DNA of 43,485 nt. It comes from Streptomyces ureilyticus (GTDB lineage Bacteria; Actinomycetota; Actinomycetes; Streptomycetales; Streptomycetaceae). Both the position numbers and the translations under genes were made by a program. Where the stretch lies: assembly GCF_011045025.1 (NCBI RefSeq), contig NZ_JAAKZX010000069.1, positions 1 to 43,485 of the forward strand, read 5' to 3'. Shown here piece after piece: positions 31,305-37,641 of the stretch. Each line of letters begins with the position of its first letter. Within the stretch, counting starts at the first letter, position 1. The notes beneath the pieces are model-generated. The model was not told the DNA's origin. It did not search any database and saw nothing but the letters and a program-made list of their open reading frames with translations.

Positions 31305-32347
31305 GCGAGATTCCCGAGAAGGACCTCCCGCCGGGCCGTCACCGCGTCCTGAGGGAGCATCTGATGCGCGAGATCGGCACAGCACAAGAGCGCGGGAGTG
31401 GTTCGGAAGAGGACCGGGATCAGCCGGTACGGACCTTCTGGCGCCGCCCCGCCTTCGTGGCCCCCTTGGCGGCCGCGACCCTCACCATCGCCATCGCGGT
31501 GGGAGTAGGCGTCACCCGCGACGCCCGGCCGGGAGGCACCAGCAGCCCCATGTCACAGCCGACGATCACAGTGGACCCCGACCCGCTGCTGGAACGGCTT
31601 GCTGCGGCGGCCGGGGAGGAAGCGCCAGGCGAGATCAAGAACGACCAGTTCATCTACACGAAGCGCGAGACCTACCACTGGAAGCCCGAAAAGGGCGTGC
31701 CCGACGGCTGTTCCATGACCCTCGAGGGTTACGAGACCGGCGTACGCGAACTCTGGGAGTCCGTCGACGGCCGGCGTGAGGGGCTGTCCCGGAAGCCCAA
31801 GAGCAACGGCGAGGAGCCCGAGCAGTCTCTTGCCCCCCAACTGCCCGGCAAGAACACGGTCAACTTCTACCGGCAGGCCGAAGAACTCCCCACCGACCCC
31901 GAGGCCATGCGCCGCTGGCTCTACGGCCTCGACCCCGGCGAGAAGCCGTCCGGCGCCAAGTCCGCGGACGTGAACGCCTTCGCGAAGGCCGGCAACCTGC
32001 TCACCACCAGCCTCCTCCCACCGAAGGTTGCCGCCGCGCTGTACCGGGCGATCGCCGAGATTCCCGGCGTGATGGCCGTAGACGACGCGAAGGACGCTGC
32101 GGGTCGCACCGGTGTCGCCGTCGTGATGGACACGTCCGGTGCCATCGGCACTGCGATCCGCGGGTCGCAGGGTCCGGCGCGTGCCGAGCTGATCTTCGAC
32201 GAGAGGTCGCTGGCGTACCTGGGAGAGAGCGTGGTCAACCTCGCGGCACCGAAGCGGAAGTGTGACCCGCTGGAGGCGGGCGAACTCGTCAGCTCGACCG
32301 CTGTGCTCGCGCGGGGAGTTGTGGATACGACCAGTCAGAGGCCGTAG
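31301..32347 (+). CDS. CU044_5270 family protein (putative sigma-factor partner)
   Basis: 348 aa, GTG 31301 after AGGAGGGG and overlapping the sigma-factor stop. N-terminal 45 residues cytosolic, containing PPGRHRVLREHLMREIG, then one span (FVAPLAAATLTIAIAVGVGV) and a 270-residue outer domain (DQFIYTKRETYHW, REGLSRKPKSNG, LYGLDPGEK, AAALYRAIAEIPGVMAVDDA). Actinobacterial proteins of this family are regularly encoded next to ECF sigma factors. An anti-sigma role is inferred from topology and coupling. The ASDL/ZAS zinc motif (HxxxCxxC) is absent. Confidence 0.85.
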   Translation: MSEIPEKDLPPGRHRVLREHLMREIGTAQERGSGSEEDRDQPVRTFWRRPAFVAPLAAATLTIAIAVGVGVTRDARPGGTSSPMSQPTITVDPDPLLERLAAAAGEEAPGEIKNDQFIYTKRETYHWKPEKGVPDGCSMTLEGYETGVRELWESVDGRREGLSRKPKSNGEEPEQSLAPQLPGKNTVNFYRQAEELPTDPEAMRRWLYGLDPGEKPSGAKSADVNAFAKAGNLLTTSLLPPKVAAALYRAIAEIPGVMAVDDAKDAAGRTGVAVVMDTSGAIGTAIRGSQGPARAELIFDERSLAYLGESVVNLAAPKRKCDPLEAGELVSSTAVLARGVVDTTSQRP

Positions 32348-32599
32348 TCAGTTCCGTACGGCGGAGATGAAGGACGACCAGGCGGACCGGTTGATCAACA
32401 GCACCGGTCCGTCAGGGGTTTTGCTGTCGCGGACGGGGACGACGGTGGGGAAATCGGGGGCTACTTCGATGCAGTTGCCGCCGTTGGAGTCGCTGTGACT
32501 GCTCTTGACCCAGGTCGCCATTTCGACGCAGTTGCCGCCGTCGTTGCCGCTGTAGCTGCTCCTGATCCAGGTCGCCGTGCTGAGGTCGATCCTGTCCAT
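32348..32599 (-). CDS. DUF397 protein with duplicated motif
   Basis: 83 aa. The family motif W-x-K/R-S-S-x-S-x-x-x-G-G-N-C-V/I-E appears twice in a row: TWIRSSYSGNDGGNCVEMA and TWVKSSHSDSNGGNCIEVA, then VRDSKTPDGPVLLINRSAWS. DUF397 proteins pair with XRE/DUF5753 regulators in actinomycetes (BldB is a relative) and act as small partner proteins, in some accounts toxin-like or sporulation-related. The start lies within the 3' part of the upstream regulator frame. Its stop lies right beside the stop of the convergent CU044_5270 gene. Confidence 0.88.
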   Translation of the reverse strand: MDRIDLSTATWIRSSYSGNDGGNCVEMATWVKSSHSDSNGGNCIEVAPDFPTVVPVRDSKTPDGPVLLINRSAWSSFISAVRN

Positions 32600-33428
32600 C
32601 GCGCCCGTACCTTTCCATCGTCTCGCCGATCCAAGCGGCAGACTTCGGGGCAGACAGAGCGTCGGCCCTCAAGACATCATAGGTTCGGTTATGGAGCGCG
32701 TAGATGTCCGGATCATTGTTGAAATGACCACGGCTCAGCGATTCCGAGTAGACCCAACGCTCTCCGCCGGGCAGCGTGATCAGCGACATGGATGTCGTGG
32801 GGCGGACGACGCCGATGCAGTTGGCCGGGACGACCTGAACGCGGATGTTGGGGCGCTGGCCGACCTTCAGCAAGTGGGCGCACTGGTCGCGCATCACGGC
32901 CGGGCTCCCGATCACCTGACGTAGACAGCTCTCGTCCAGTACAGCGACGTACAGCGGCCCGTCGTCGGCGAGGAAGCGCTGCTGTCGGCTCAGTCGCGCC
33001 CGGACCCGCTCTTCCACCTCGTCGCCATTCGCGGTCTGGGAGAGCAGTGCTCGCGCGTAGTCCTCTGTCTGCAACAGCCCTGGGATGACTTGCTCCTGAT
33101 ACTCGTGCAGCTCTGCTGCCACCGCATCCATCTCGGCCCGCCGCCGAAACCAATCCGGATGCTCCACCTGCGGATACCAATCAATCCGCCCCCACAACCG
33201 CAGCAACACCCCACCCGTATCCAGCACTTCATCGCACTTCTTGGCGAACGTGTCCTGCGGGACCCGCGTACCCGCCTCCACCCGCGCCACATGCGAGCGA
33301 TCGCAAGGGATCTCCTTCGCCAGCCCCTCCTGCGTCAGCCCCGCCGCCTCACGGAAGTGCTTGAGCAGCTCCCCGAAAACGGCCCCGGTGGTGGCGGCCG
33401 ATCCCCCCTCGGCATTACGTCGGCTCAC
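32412..33428 (-). CDS. XRE/DUF5753 (Scr1-type) regulator, with read-through C-terminus
   Basis: 338 aa from GTG 33428 (MSRRNAEGGSAATTGAVFGE), with GGAGGG 5 bases before. HTH: LTQEGLAKEIPCDRSHVARV, EAGTRVPQDTF. DUF5753 follows: EHPDWFRRRAEMDAVAAELH, QEQVIPGLLQTEDYARALL, QVVPANCIGVVRPTTSMSLI and SRGHFNNDPDI. Homologues usually end soon after a helix like AWIGETMERYG. Here there is no stop, and the frame runs about 60 more residues (QEQLQRQRRRQLRRNGDLGQ) through the DUF397 gene in another frame. It resembles antitoxin-like regulators paired with DUF397. Confidence 0.88.
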   Translation of the reverse strand: MSRRNAEGGSAATTGAVFGELLKHFREAAGLTQEGLAKEIPCDRSHVARVEAGTRVPQDTFAKKCDEVLDTGGVLLRLWGRIDWYPQVEHPDWFRRRAEMDAVAAELHEYQEQVIPGLLQTEDYARALLSQTANGDEVEERVRARLSRQQRFLADDGPLYVAVLDESCLRQVIGSPAVMRDQCAHLLKVGQRPNIRVQVVPANCIGVVRPTTSMSLITLPGGERWVYSESLSRGHFNNDPDIYALHNRTYDVLRADALSAPKSAAWIGETMERYGRDGQDRPQHGDLDQEQLQRQRRRQLRRNGDLGQEQSQRLQRRQLHRSSPRFPHRRPRPRQQNP

Positions 33429-33569
33429 AACTTCCCTCCGTGACAGTGGGCCAGTGGCACGCGTCCGGCGTTGAAACGCCACGCTCCGCTACGCAACGCT
33501 TGATTCACCCAGAGTAACGAGTCATGCGCCCCTGGCAGGTGCGAATGGCAAAGAACGTACGGAGTGGAA

Positions 33570-33797
33570 ATGGCGGACGAAGCAGGGCAGTTGAGGCCGG
33601 GGGCGCTCGTCTACGACCCGGGTACGCGCAAGGTGGGGGAGTACCGCGACAAGGCGGGCCCGTACGCGATGCTGCGCCCGGTGGGCGGCGGCCGCGAGTG
33701 GGAGGCCGACCCGGCACTGCTCCGCCCGGCGACACAGGAGGAACGCATCGACGCAACGCTGAGGGCGGCGAACCACCGTACGAAGCGGCGGGTGTGA
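33570..33797 (+). CDS. Small actinobacterial protein, function unknown
   Basis: 75 aa from ATG 33570 (MADEAGQLRPGALVYDPGTR), GGAG 5 bases upstream. It reads KVGEYRDKAGPYAMLRPVGG GREW, a beta-rich pattern, and ends in a basic tail (HRTKRRV). Similar small proteins often sit next to XRE/DUF397 loci in Streptomyces. It is divergent from the XRE gene and overlaps the next small ORF by 4 bases. Confidence 0.75.
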   Translation: MADEAGQLRPGALVYDPGTRKVGEYRDKAGPYAMLRPVGGGREWEADPALLRPATQEERIDATLRAANHRTKRRV

Positions 33798-33997
33798 CGT
33801 TGTTGCACCAGCCAGTCCCGTCGGACGACGCCCTCAGCCGCCCACCCGTCCCCACCCCCGGCTGCGAAACGTGCACGGAGCTCGCCATCACCCGAGACGA
33901 CGCCCGAGCCCAGGGCAACCGCAGCGCAGAAACAGACGCCGACGTCCTCCTACGCCGCCACCAACACCGCGACCACGCCTCCCGCCCTCCGCAGTAA
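33794..33997 (+). CDS. Small CxxC-motif protein, function unknown
   Basis: 67 aa from GTG 33794, overlapping the previous stop (GTGA). Contains PGCETCTELAITRDDARAQG and RSAETDADVLLRRHQHRDH; a single CxxC plus His-rich tail could bind a metal. Similar ORFs commonly follow the preceding gene in Streptomyces. The role is unknown. Confidence 0.68.
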   Translation: MTLLHQPVPSDDALSRPPVPTPGCETCTELAITRDDARAQGNRSAETDADVLLRRHQHRDHASRPPQ

Positions 33998-34037
33998 TTC
34001 TCTACCGTCGCGGCCGGAAAGGGCGGACACTCGTCCC

Positions 34038-34655
34038 ATGGCTGACATGGGGGCGTTCCGGGATGCGGTCACCGCGTGGGCGGCCGGTGGCCCCGGTGAC
34101 CCCGCACGCGAGCTGGCCGAGCGCCTGCCGGTCCGGGCGGCCGTCCTGCTCGAAGGCCCGAGCGACGTCGCAGCGATCGACGCGCTGGCCGCGAGCCGCG
34201 GCCGCGACCTGGCAGCCGAAGGAATCTGCGTCCTGCCGATGGGCGGCGCGATGAGCGTCGGCCGCTTCGCCGGCCTCCTCGGCCCACCCGGCCTGGGCCT
34301 GAACCTCACAGGCCTGTGCGACGAACGGGAGCGCAGCTACTACGAGCGCGGCTTGGAGCGGGCCGGTGCGGCACACCAAGAGTTCTACGTCTGCACGGCG
34401 GACCTGGAAGACGAACTCATCCGCGCACTGGGCGTAACCCGAGTAGAGGAACTCATCCAGGCAGAAGGCGACTGGCGCCCCCTGCAAACCCTCCGCCAGC
34501 AGCCCGCCCAACAGGGCCGCACCCCACACCAACAGCTACGCCGCTTCCTCGGCACCAAGAAAGGCCGCAAGATCCACTACGGGCGCGTCCTCGTAGAGGC
34601 ACTAGCCCCCGACCACGTACCCGCCCCACTCGAGGCCCTGCTCACCAGCGTCTGA
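34038..34655 (+). CDS. Stand-alone TOPRIM domain protein (OLD-like)
   Basis: 205 aa. The TOPRIM core includes AAVLLEGPSDVAAIDALAAS (Glu and Asp of the metal site), a middle strand CVLPMGGAMSVGRFAGLL, and LTGLCDERERSYY with a further acidic pair, followed by FYVCTADLEDELIRALG. This is the C-terminal nuclease half of OLD-family endonucleases (ATPase-TOPRIM), but the ATPase is absent. Family members cut or nick DNA with divalent metal. A nuclease or nucleotidyl-transfer role is inferred. It stands 40 bases after the CxxC gene. Confidence 0.78.
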   Translation: MADMGAFRDAVTAWAAGGPGDPARELAERLPVRAAVLLEGPSDVAAIDALAASRGRDLAAEGICVLPMGGAMSVGRFAGLLGPPGLGLNLTGLCDERERSYYERGLERAGAAHQEFYVCTADLEDELIRALGVTRVEELIQAEGDWRPLQTLRQQPAQQGRTPHQQLRRFLGTKKGRKIHYGRVLVEALAPDHVPAPLEALLTSV

Positions 34656-34664
34656 CCAACCGCC

Positions 34665-35630
34665 TCAGCCAACCGTGATCGAGTCCAGCTTCTCCCGCAG
34701 GTACACGTGCGAGTCCACCGGCCCGTACGCCACCCGCCCCACCGGTGCCGGTACCGACTCCACGAGCGTCCCCGGCGTGCACTCGCCGAAGTAGACGAGG
34801 GACATCAGCTCCTCGGCGGGTGCGTCCGCGGGCGGGGGCAGGACGCGGTGGCGGCCCGAGCGCCAGCGGTCGCCGGTCCAACGGGCCATCAGGTCGCCGA
34901 TGTTGATGGTGAACGCCTCGGGGTCGTACGGGGCGTCCTCCCAGCCGCCGTCATCCGTGAAGACCTGCAAGCCGCCCTTGCCCGCCTGCCGGTCGAGGAT
35001 CGTGACCGTGCCGAAGTCGGTGTGCGGGCCGATGCGGAACTGGTCCGGCTCGGGGTCGCCCAGCACATCCCGGCCCGGGTACCAGTTGATGTTGAAGCCG
35101 TAGGTGGGGTGGCTCATGTGCCGGGTGAAGAAGTCCGGCTCGAGACCGAGGGCTTCGCCGAGGAGGCTCAGGAGGTGGTTCTCCAGGGCCGCCATCCGGG
35201 CCAGGTACTCCTCGCAGAGCGGCCTCAACTCGGGGGCCTCCGCGGGCCAGACGTTCGGCGCGTACCACTCCGCGTTCACGGCCGGGTCCTCGAAGGGCTC
35301 GTGTGTCGCGAACGTCAGCGACTCCTTCAGGTCCGGCGGAGTCTCGGTTCCCTCCGCGTAACCGTTGGCCTCCGCGCCCGGGCCGAGCCAGCCGCGGCCG
35401 CCGACCTGGGCGGCGTACGGCTGCTTGGCCTCGGTCGGCAGCCGGAAGAAGGTGCGGGCGGAGTCCCGGATGGCCGTCCGCAGCTCCGGGTCCACGCCGT
35501 GCCCCGTCACGAGCAGAAACCCGGCCGTCTGCAGGGCCGCGTCGACCGTGCGCGCGATCTCCTTACGGGCCGCGGGGTCGCCCGAGAGCCAGGGGCCCAG
35601 GTCGATGGTCGGGATGCGGGGTTCAGTCAC
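34665..35630 (-). CDS. 2-oxoglutarate/Fe(II) dioxygenase, isopenicillin N synthase family
   Basis: 321 aa. N-terminal DIOX_N region (IPTIDLGPWLSGDPAARKEI, GFLLVTGHGVDPELR). The iron-binding facial triad is H-x-D in RIGPHTDFGTVTIL and the distal His in WRSGRHRVLPP, and LQVFTDDGGWEDAPYDPEAF with INIGDLMARWT is typical. These enzymes oxidise small molecules with O2. The substrate cannot be assigned. Its start lies inside the end of the deaminase gene (8-base overlap), so they form one operon. Confidence 0.9.
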   Translation of the reverse strand: MTEPRIPTIDLGPWLSGDPAARKEIARTVDAALQTAGFLLVTGHGVDPELRTAIRDSARTFFRLPTEAKQPYAAQVGGRGWLGPGAEANGYAEGTETPPDLKESLTFATHEPFEDPAVNAEWYAPNVWPAEAPELRPLCEEYLARMAALENHLLSLLGEALGLEPDFFTRHMSHPTYGFNINWYPGRDVLGDPEPDQFRIGPHTDFGTVTILDRQAGKGGLQVFTDDGGWEDAPYDPEAFTINIGDLMARWTGDRWRSGRHRVLPPPADAPAEELMSLVYFGECTPGTLVESVPAPVGRVAYGPVDSHVYLREKLDSITVG

Positions 35631-36072
35631 CGATGTCCTCGTTCCACAGGGCCGGGTTGGTCTTGATGAAGTCGCGCATCAGGTCGGTGCACTCAGGATC
35701 GTCCAACAGGACGATCTCCACGCCGTGTTCGGCCAGCCAGTCGTGGCCGCCGTGGAACGTCGTCGCCTCGCCGATCACCACCCGCGAGATGCCGAACTGC
35801 CGCACCAGGCCGGAGCAGTACCAGCACGGCGAGAGGGTGGTCACCATCGTCGTACCGCGGTACGTCCGCTGCCGGCCGGCAGCGCGGAAGGCGGACGTCT
35901 CCGCGTGCATGGACGGGTCGTCGTCCTGGACGCGACGGTTGTGGCCGCGGCCCAGGACGGTCCCGTCGGCGCCGTACAGCGCGGCACCGATCGGGATGCC
36001 GCCCTCGGCGAGTCCCGCCCGCGCCTCCTCGACGGCGGTGGCGAGCCATACGCGTGCCTGTGCCTGGTCCAT
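35623..36072 (-). CDS. Nucleoside/cytosine deaminase family protein
   Basis: 149 aa from ATG 36072; ATG 36081 adds three residues, but GGGGAG is well spaced only for 36072. CDA-type zinc site: His-Ala-Glu in PSMHAETSAF and P-C-x-x-C in TTLSPCWYCSGL. The fungal cytosine-deaminase-like pattern GGIPIGAALY is present near the N-terminus. It would hydrolyse the amino group of cytosine or a related pyrimidine. It shares its upstream region (36073-36147) with the erm leader that runs the other way. Confidence 0.9.
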   Translation of the reverse strand: MDQAQARVWLATAVEEARAGLAEGGIPIGAALYGADGTVLGRGHNRRVQDDDPSMHAETSAFRAAGRQRTYRGTTMVTTLSPCWYCSGLVRQFGISRVVIGEATTFHGGHDWLAEHGVEIVLLDDPECTDLMRDFIKTNPALWNEDIGD

Positions 36073-36100
36073 GGGCTCCATGCTCCCCAGTGTCGTACCG

Positions 36101-36147
36101 GAAAATCGGTTGCCGAGGGGTACTTGGCCTGACGTAACTTGATCGGC
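36101..36147 (+). promoter_or_regulatory. Candidate promoter for erm leader
   Basis: An AT-rich GAAAAT (36101-36106) sits just before TTGCCG (36110-36115), with TAACTT at 36135-36140 (19-base spacer). If used, transcription would start at about the A of the leader ATG, making the leader RNA nearly leaderless. AT-rich bases beside the -35 resemble WhiB7/WblC-dependent promoters of antibiotic-resistance genes. This is inference from the sequence only. Confidence 0.45.
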
Positions 36148-36189
36148 ATGTGCGCAGCCGCAGCAATCACCAGGACCCGTCGCTTCTAG
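36148..36189 (+). CDS. Leader peptide upstream of erm (MCAAAAITRTRRF)
   Basis: A 13-codon ORF, ATG at 36148 and TAG at 36187, in the space upstream of the Erm gene. Erm genes of many bacteria are induced by macrolide-stalled ribosomes on a short leader. The best-known stalling classes include leaders with an Arg/Lys-x-Arg/Lys motif, such as RLR in ErmD leaders. Here R-T-R-R fits that motif. The stop codon is immediately followed by one arm of the first hairpin of the attenuator. No strong ribosome-binding site is seen. Function is inferred. Confidence 0.6.
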   Translation: MCAAAAITRTRRF

Positions 36190-36323
36190 CGGCGGGCACT
36201 CTCACGACGTAACGCCTCACGCGTAACGATCTCGCGTAACGAGAGCAGCCGCCGCTCCGGAGACTTCCCGCCGGGCGGCCCCTGCCGTGCTGCCCGGCTT
36301 CCCTTCGAAGCCGCGGAGATCCT
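36190..36323 (+). promoter_or_regulatory. Predicted attenuator between leader peptide and erm
   Basis: Several competing stems: CGGCGGG (36190-36196, right at the leader stop) with CCCGCCG (36267-36273); CCGGGC (36271-36276) with GCCCGG (36292-36297); CGGCTT (36295-36300) with AAGCCG (36308-36313), which ends 1 base before the erm GGAG site (36315-36318). Each pairing shares bases with the next, as in translation or transcription attenuators. A local hairpin TCTCG/CGAGA (36230-36244) and three CGTAAC repeats lie in the same region. No folding was computed. Confidence 0.5.
36208..36240. repeat. CGTAAC repeat cluster in erm leader
   Basis: CGTAAC occurs at 36208, 36222 and 36235, with a fourth copy at 36133 inside the putative promoter. 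The last three are 13-14 bases apart, roughly one helical turn plus. They might be protein-binding direct repeats or a by-product of local duplication. Confidence 0.5.
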
Positions 36324-37157
36324 GTGCGCACCCAGCGTCATCAGCAAAACTCGCACCAGCGTCCTGGCCGTTCTAGCCATCCTGGCCGTCCTGGCCGTCC
36401 TGGCCGTCACGAGCTCGGTCAGAACTTCCTCGTCGATCAGAGCGTCGTCGACGCCATCGTCGGTCTCGTGACCCGTACCGACGGGCCGATCATCGAGATC
36501 GGCGCCGGAGACGGCGCGCTCACCCTCCCCCTGCAAGGCCTCGCCAGGCCCCTGACCGGCATCGAGATCGACGACCGGCGCGCGGCCCGCCTTGATCGCC
36601 GTACGCGCCCGTCGACCACGATCGTCCAGGCGGACTTCCTCCGCTATACGGTTCCCAGCGCCCCCCATGTCCTGGTGGGCAACCTGCCCTTCCACCAGAC
36701 GACCGCCATGCTCCGGCGCATCCTCAACGCCCCCGGCTGGACCGACGCCGTCCTGCTCGTGCAGTGGGAGGTCGCGCGCCGCCGGGCCGGTGTGGGCGGG
36801 GCGACGATGATGACGGCGCAGTGGTGGCCGTGGTTCGAGTTCCGGCTCGTACGACGCGTACCGGCGGCGGCGTTCCGGCCGCGACCCGGTGTCGACGGCG
36901 GGCTGATGACGGTGTCCCGCCGGGAGCGTTCCCTCGTCGACCGTCGCGAGCAGCGGCGCTACCAGGACTTCGTCCAGCGGGTGTTCACCGCCAGGGGCCG
37001 CGGTTTGCCGGAGATGCTCGCCGCCGCCGCGCCCGAGCTGCCGCGGCAACGGATCCGCCGCTGGACGCGCCACCACCGGATCGCTCCACATGCCCTGCCG
37101 AAGAGCCTTACCGCGGAGCAGTGGGCGGAGCTGTACCGGCTCCGGCAGGAGCGTTAG
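36324..37157 (+). CDS. erm: Erm-type 23S rRNA adenine N6-methyltransferase (macrolide resistance)
   Basis: 277 aa from GTG 36324, GGAG 5 bases upstream. The N-terminal 30 residues are basic with PGR repeats. The catalytic domain follows: HELGQNFLVDQSVVDAIVGL (Erm N-terminus), SAM motif I IEIGAGDGAL (58-67), IEIDDR (80-85), QADFLRY and the catalytic NLPF (120-123) in VGNLPFHQTTAMLRRIL. The C-terminal basic domain (RIRRWTRHHRIAPHALPKSL) is like Streptomyces Erm proteins. It methylates an adenine in domain V of 23S rRNA (A2058 in E. coli), blocking macrolides, lincosamides and streptogramin B. KsgA is less likely from the N-terminus and C-domain. Confidence 0.92.
   Translation: MRTQRHQQNSHQRPGRSSHPGRPGRPGRHELGQNFLVDQSVVDAIVGLVTRTDGPIIEIGAGDGALTLPLQGLARPLTGIEIDDRRAARLDRRTRPSTTIVQADFLRYTVPSAPHVLVGNLPFHQTTAMLRRILNAPGWTDAVLLVQWEVARRRAGVGGATMMTAQWWPWFEFRLVRRVPAAAFRPRPGVDGGLMTVSRRERSLVDRREQRRYQDFVQRVFTARGRGLPEMLAAAAPELPRQRIRRWTRHHRIAPHALPKSLTAEQWAELYRLRQER
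36381..36407. repeat. 9-bp tandem repeat coding PGR in Erm N-terminus
   Basis: Three exact copies of CCTGGCCGT, with an earlier degenerate copy at 36363, encode PGR repeats between residues 14 and 28. In-frame only. Confidence 0.85.
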
Positions 37158-37200
37158 TGCCCGCCGTCAGCTCGCCGTCAGTTCTCGCCAGCTCCCGGCG

Positions 37201-37557
37201 TCATTTCTCGCCGTCCTCGTCTCGCTTTTCGTCCAGCTTTTCGTCGTGCTTTTCGTCGCGCTTCTCGTCCCGCTTCTCGTCCTTCGGTTCCTCGTCCTTC
37301 AGGGACTTCAGGAACTCGGGGTTGTCGTCCGGTGCCACCCAGCCGTCGCGGCGGCGTCCGCCCGCTGGGCGCGGCGCCGTGCGCTCCTTGCCCACGAGAA
37401 GCCAGGAGATGGAGCCCACGAGGGGGAAGAGCAGGACGAGCATGGCCCAGAGAGGCTTCGGGATGTACCGGATCTGCTTCTCATCGGTGCTGATGCAGTC
37501 GATGAACGCGTAGATGCTGAGCCCCAGCGGCACCAGCACCATCAGCACCCTGAGCAT
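37201..37557 (-). CDS. PLDc_N-type two-span membrane protein
   Basis: 118 aa from ATG 37557, GGGAG 5 bases before. Two spans (MLRVLMVLVPLGLSIYAFID, WAMLVLLFPLVGSISWLLVG) with the D-C-I...I-R-Y-I-P-K-P-L-W pattern of the phospholipase-D N-terminal family, then a charged tail ending in repeated KRDEK units encoded by a CTTCTCGTC-like repeat. The role is unknown; related proteins are thought to be small membrane adaptors. It is convergent with erm and divergent from ubiD. Confidence 0.85.
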   Translation of the reverse strand: MLRVLMVLVPLGLSIYAFIDCISTDEKQIRYIPKPLWAMLVLLFPLVGSISWLLVGKERTAPRPAGGRRRDGWVAPDDNPEFLKSLKDEEPKDEKRDEKRDEKHDEKLDEKRDEDGEK

Positions 37558-37641
37558 GAGCACTCCCTTGCGTTGCGATCGGAGCCGCTGGACCAGGCCC
37601 CGTTACCGGGCCAGGGTAGCCCGTAGCCGATACTGGGACGC

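Noticed and set aside
36288..36375. Second leader ORF starting GTG 36288
   Set aside because: It overlaps the erm start in another frame, runs 28 codons, and has no ribosome-binding site or known stalling motif.
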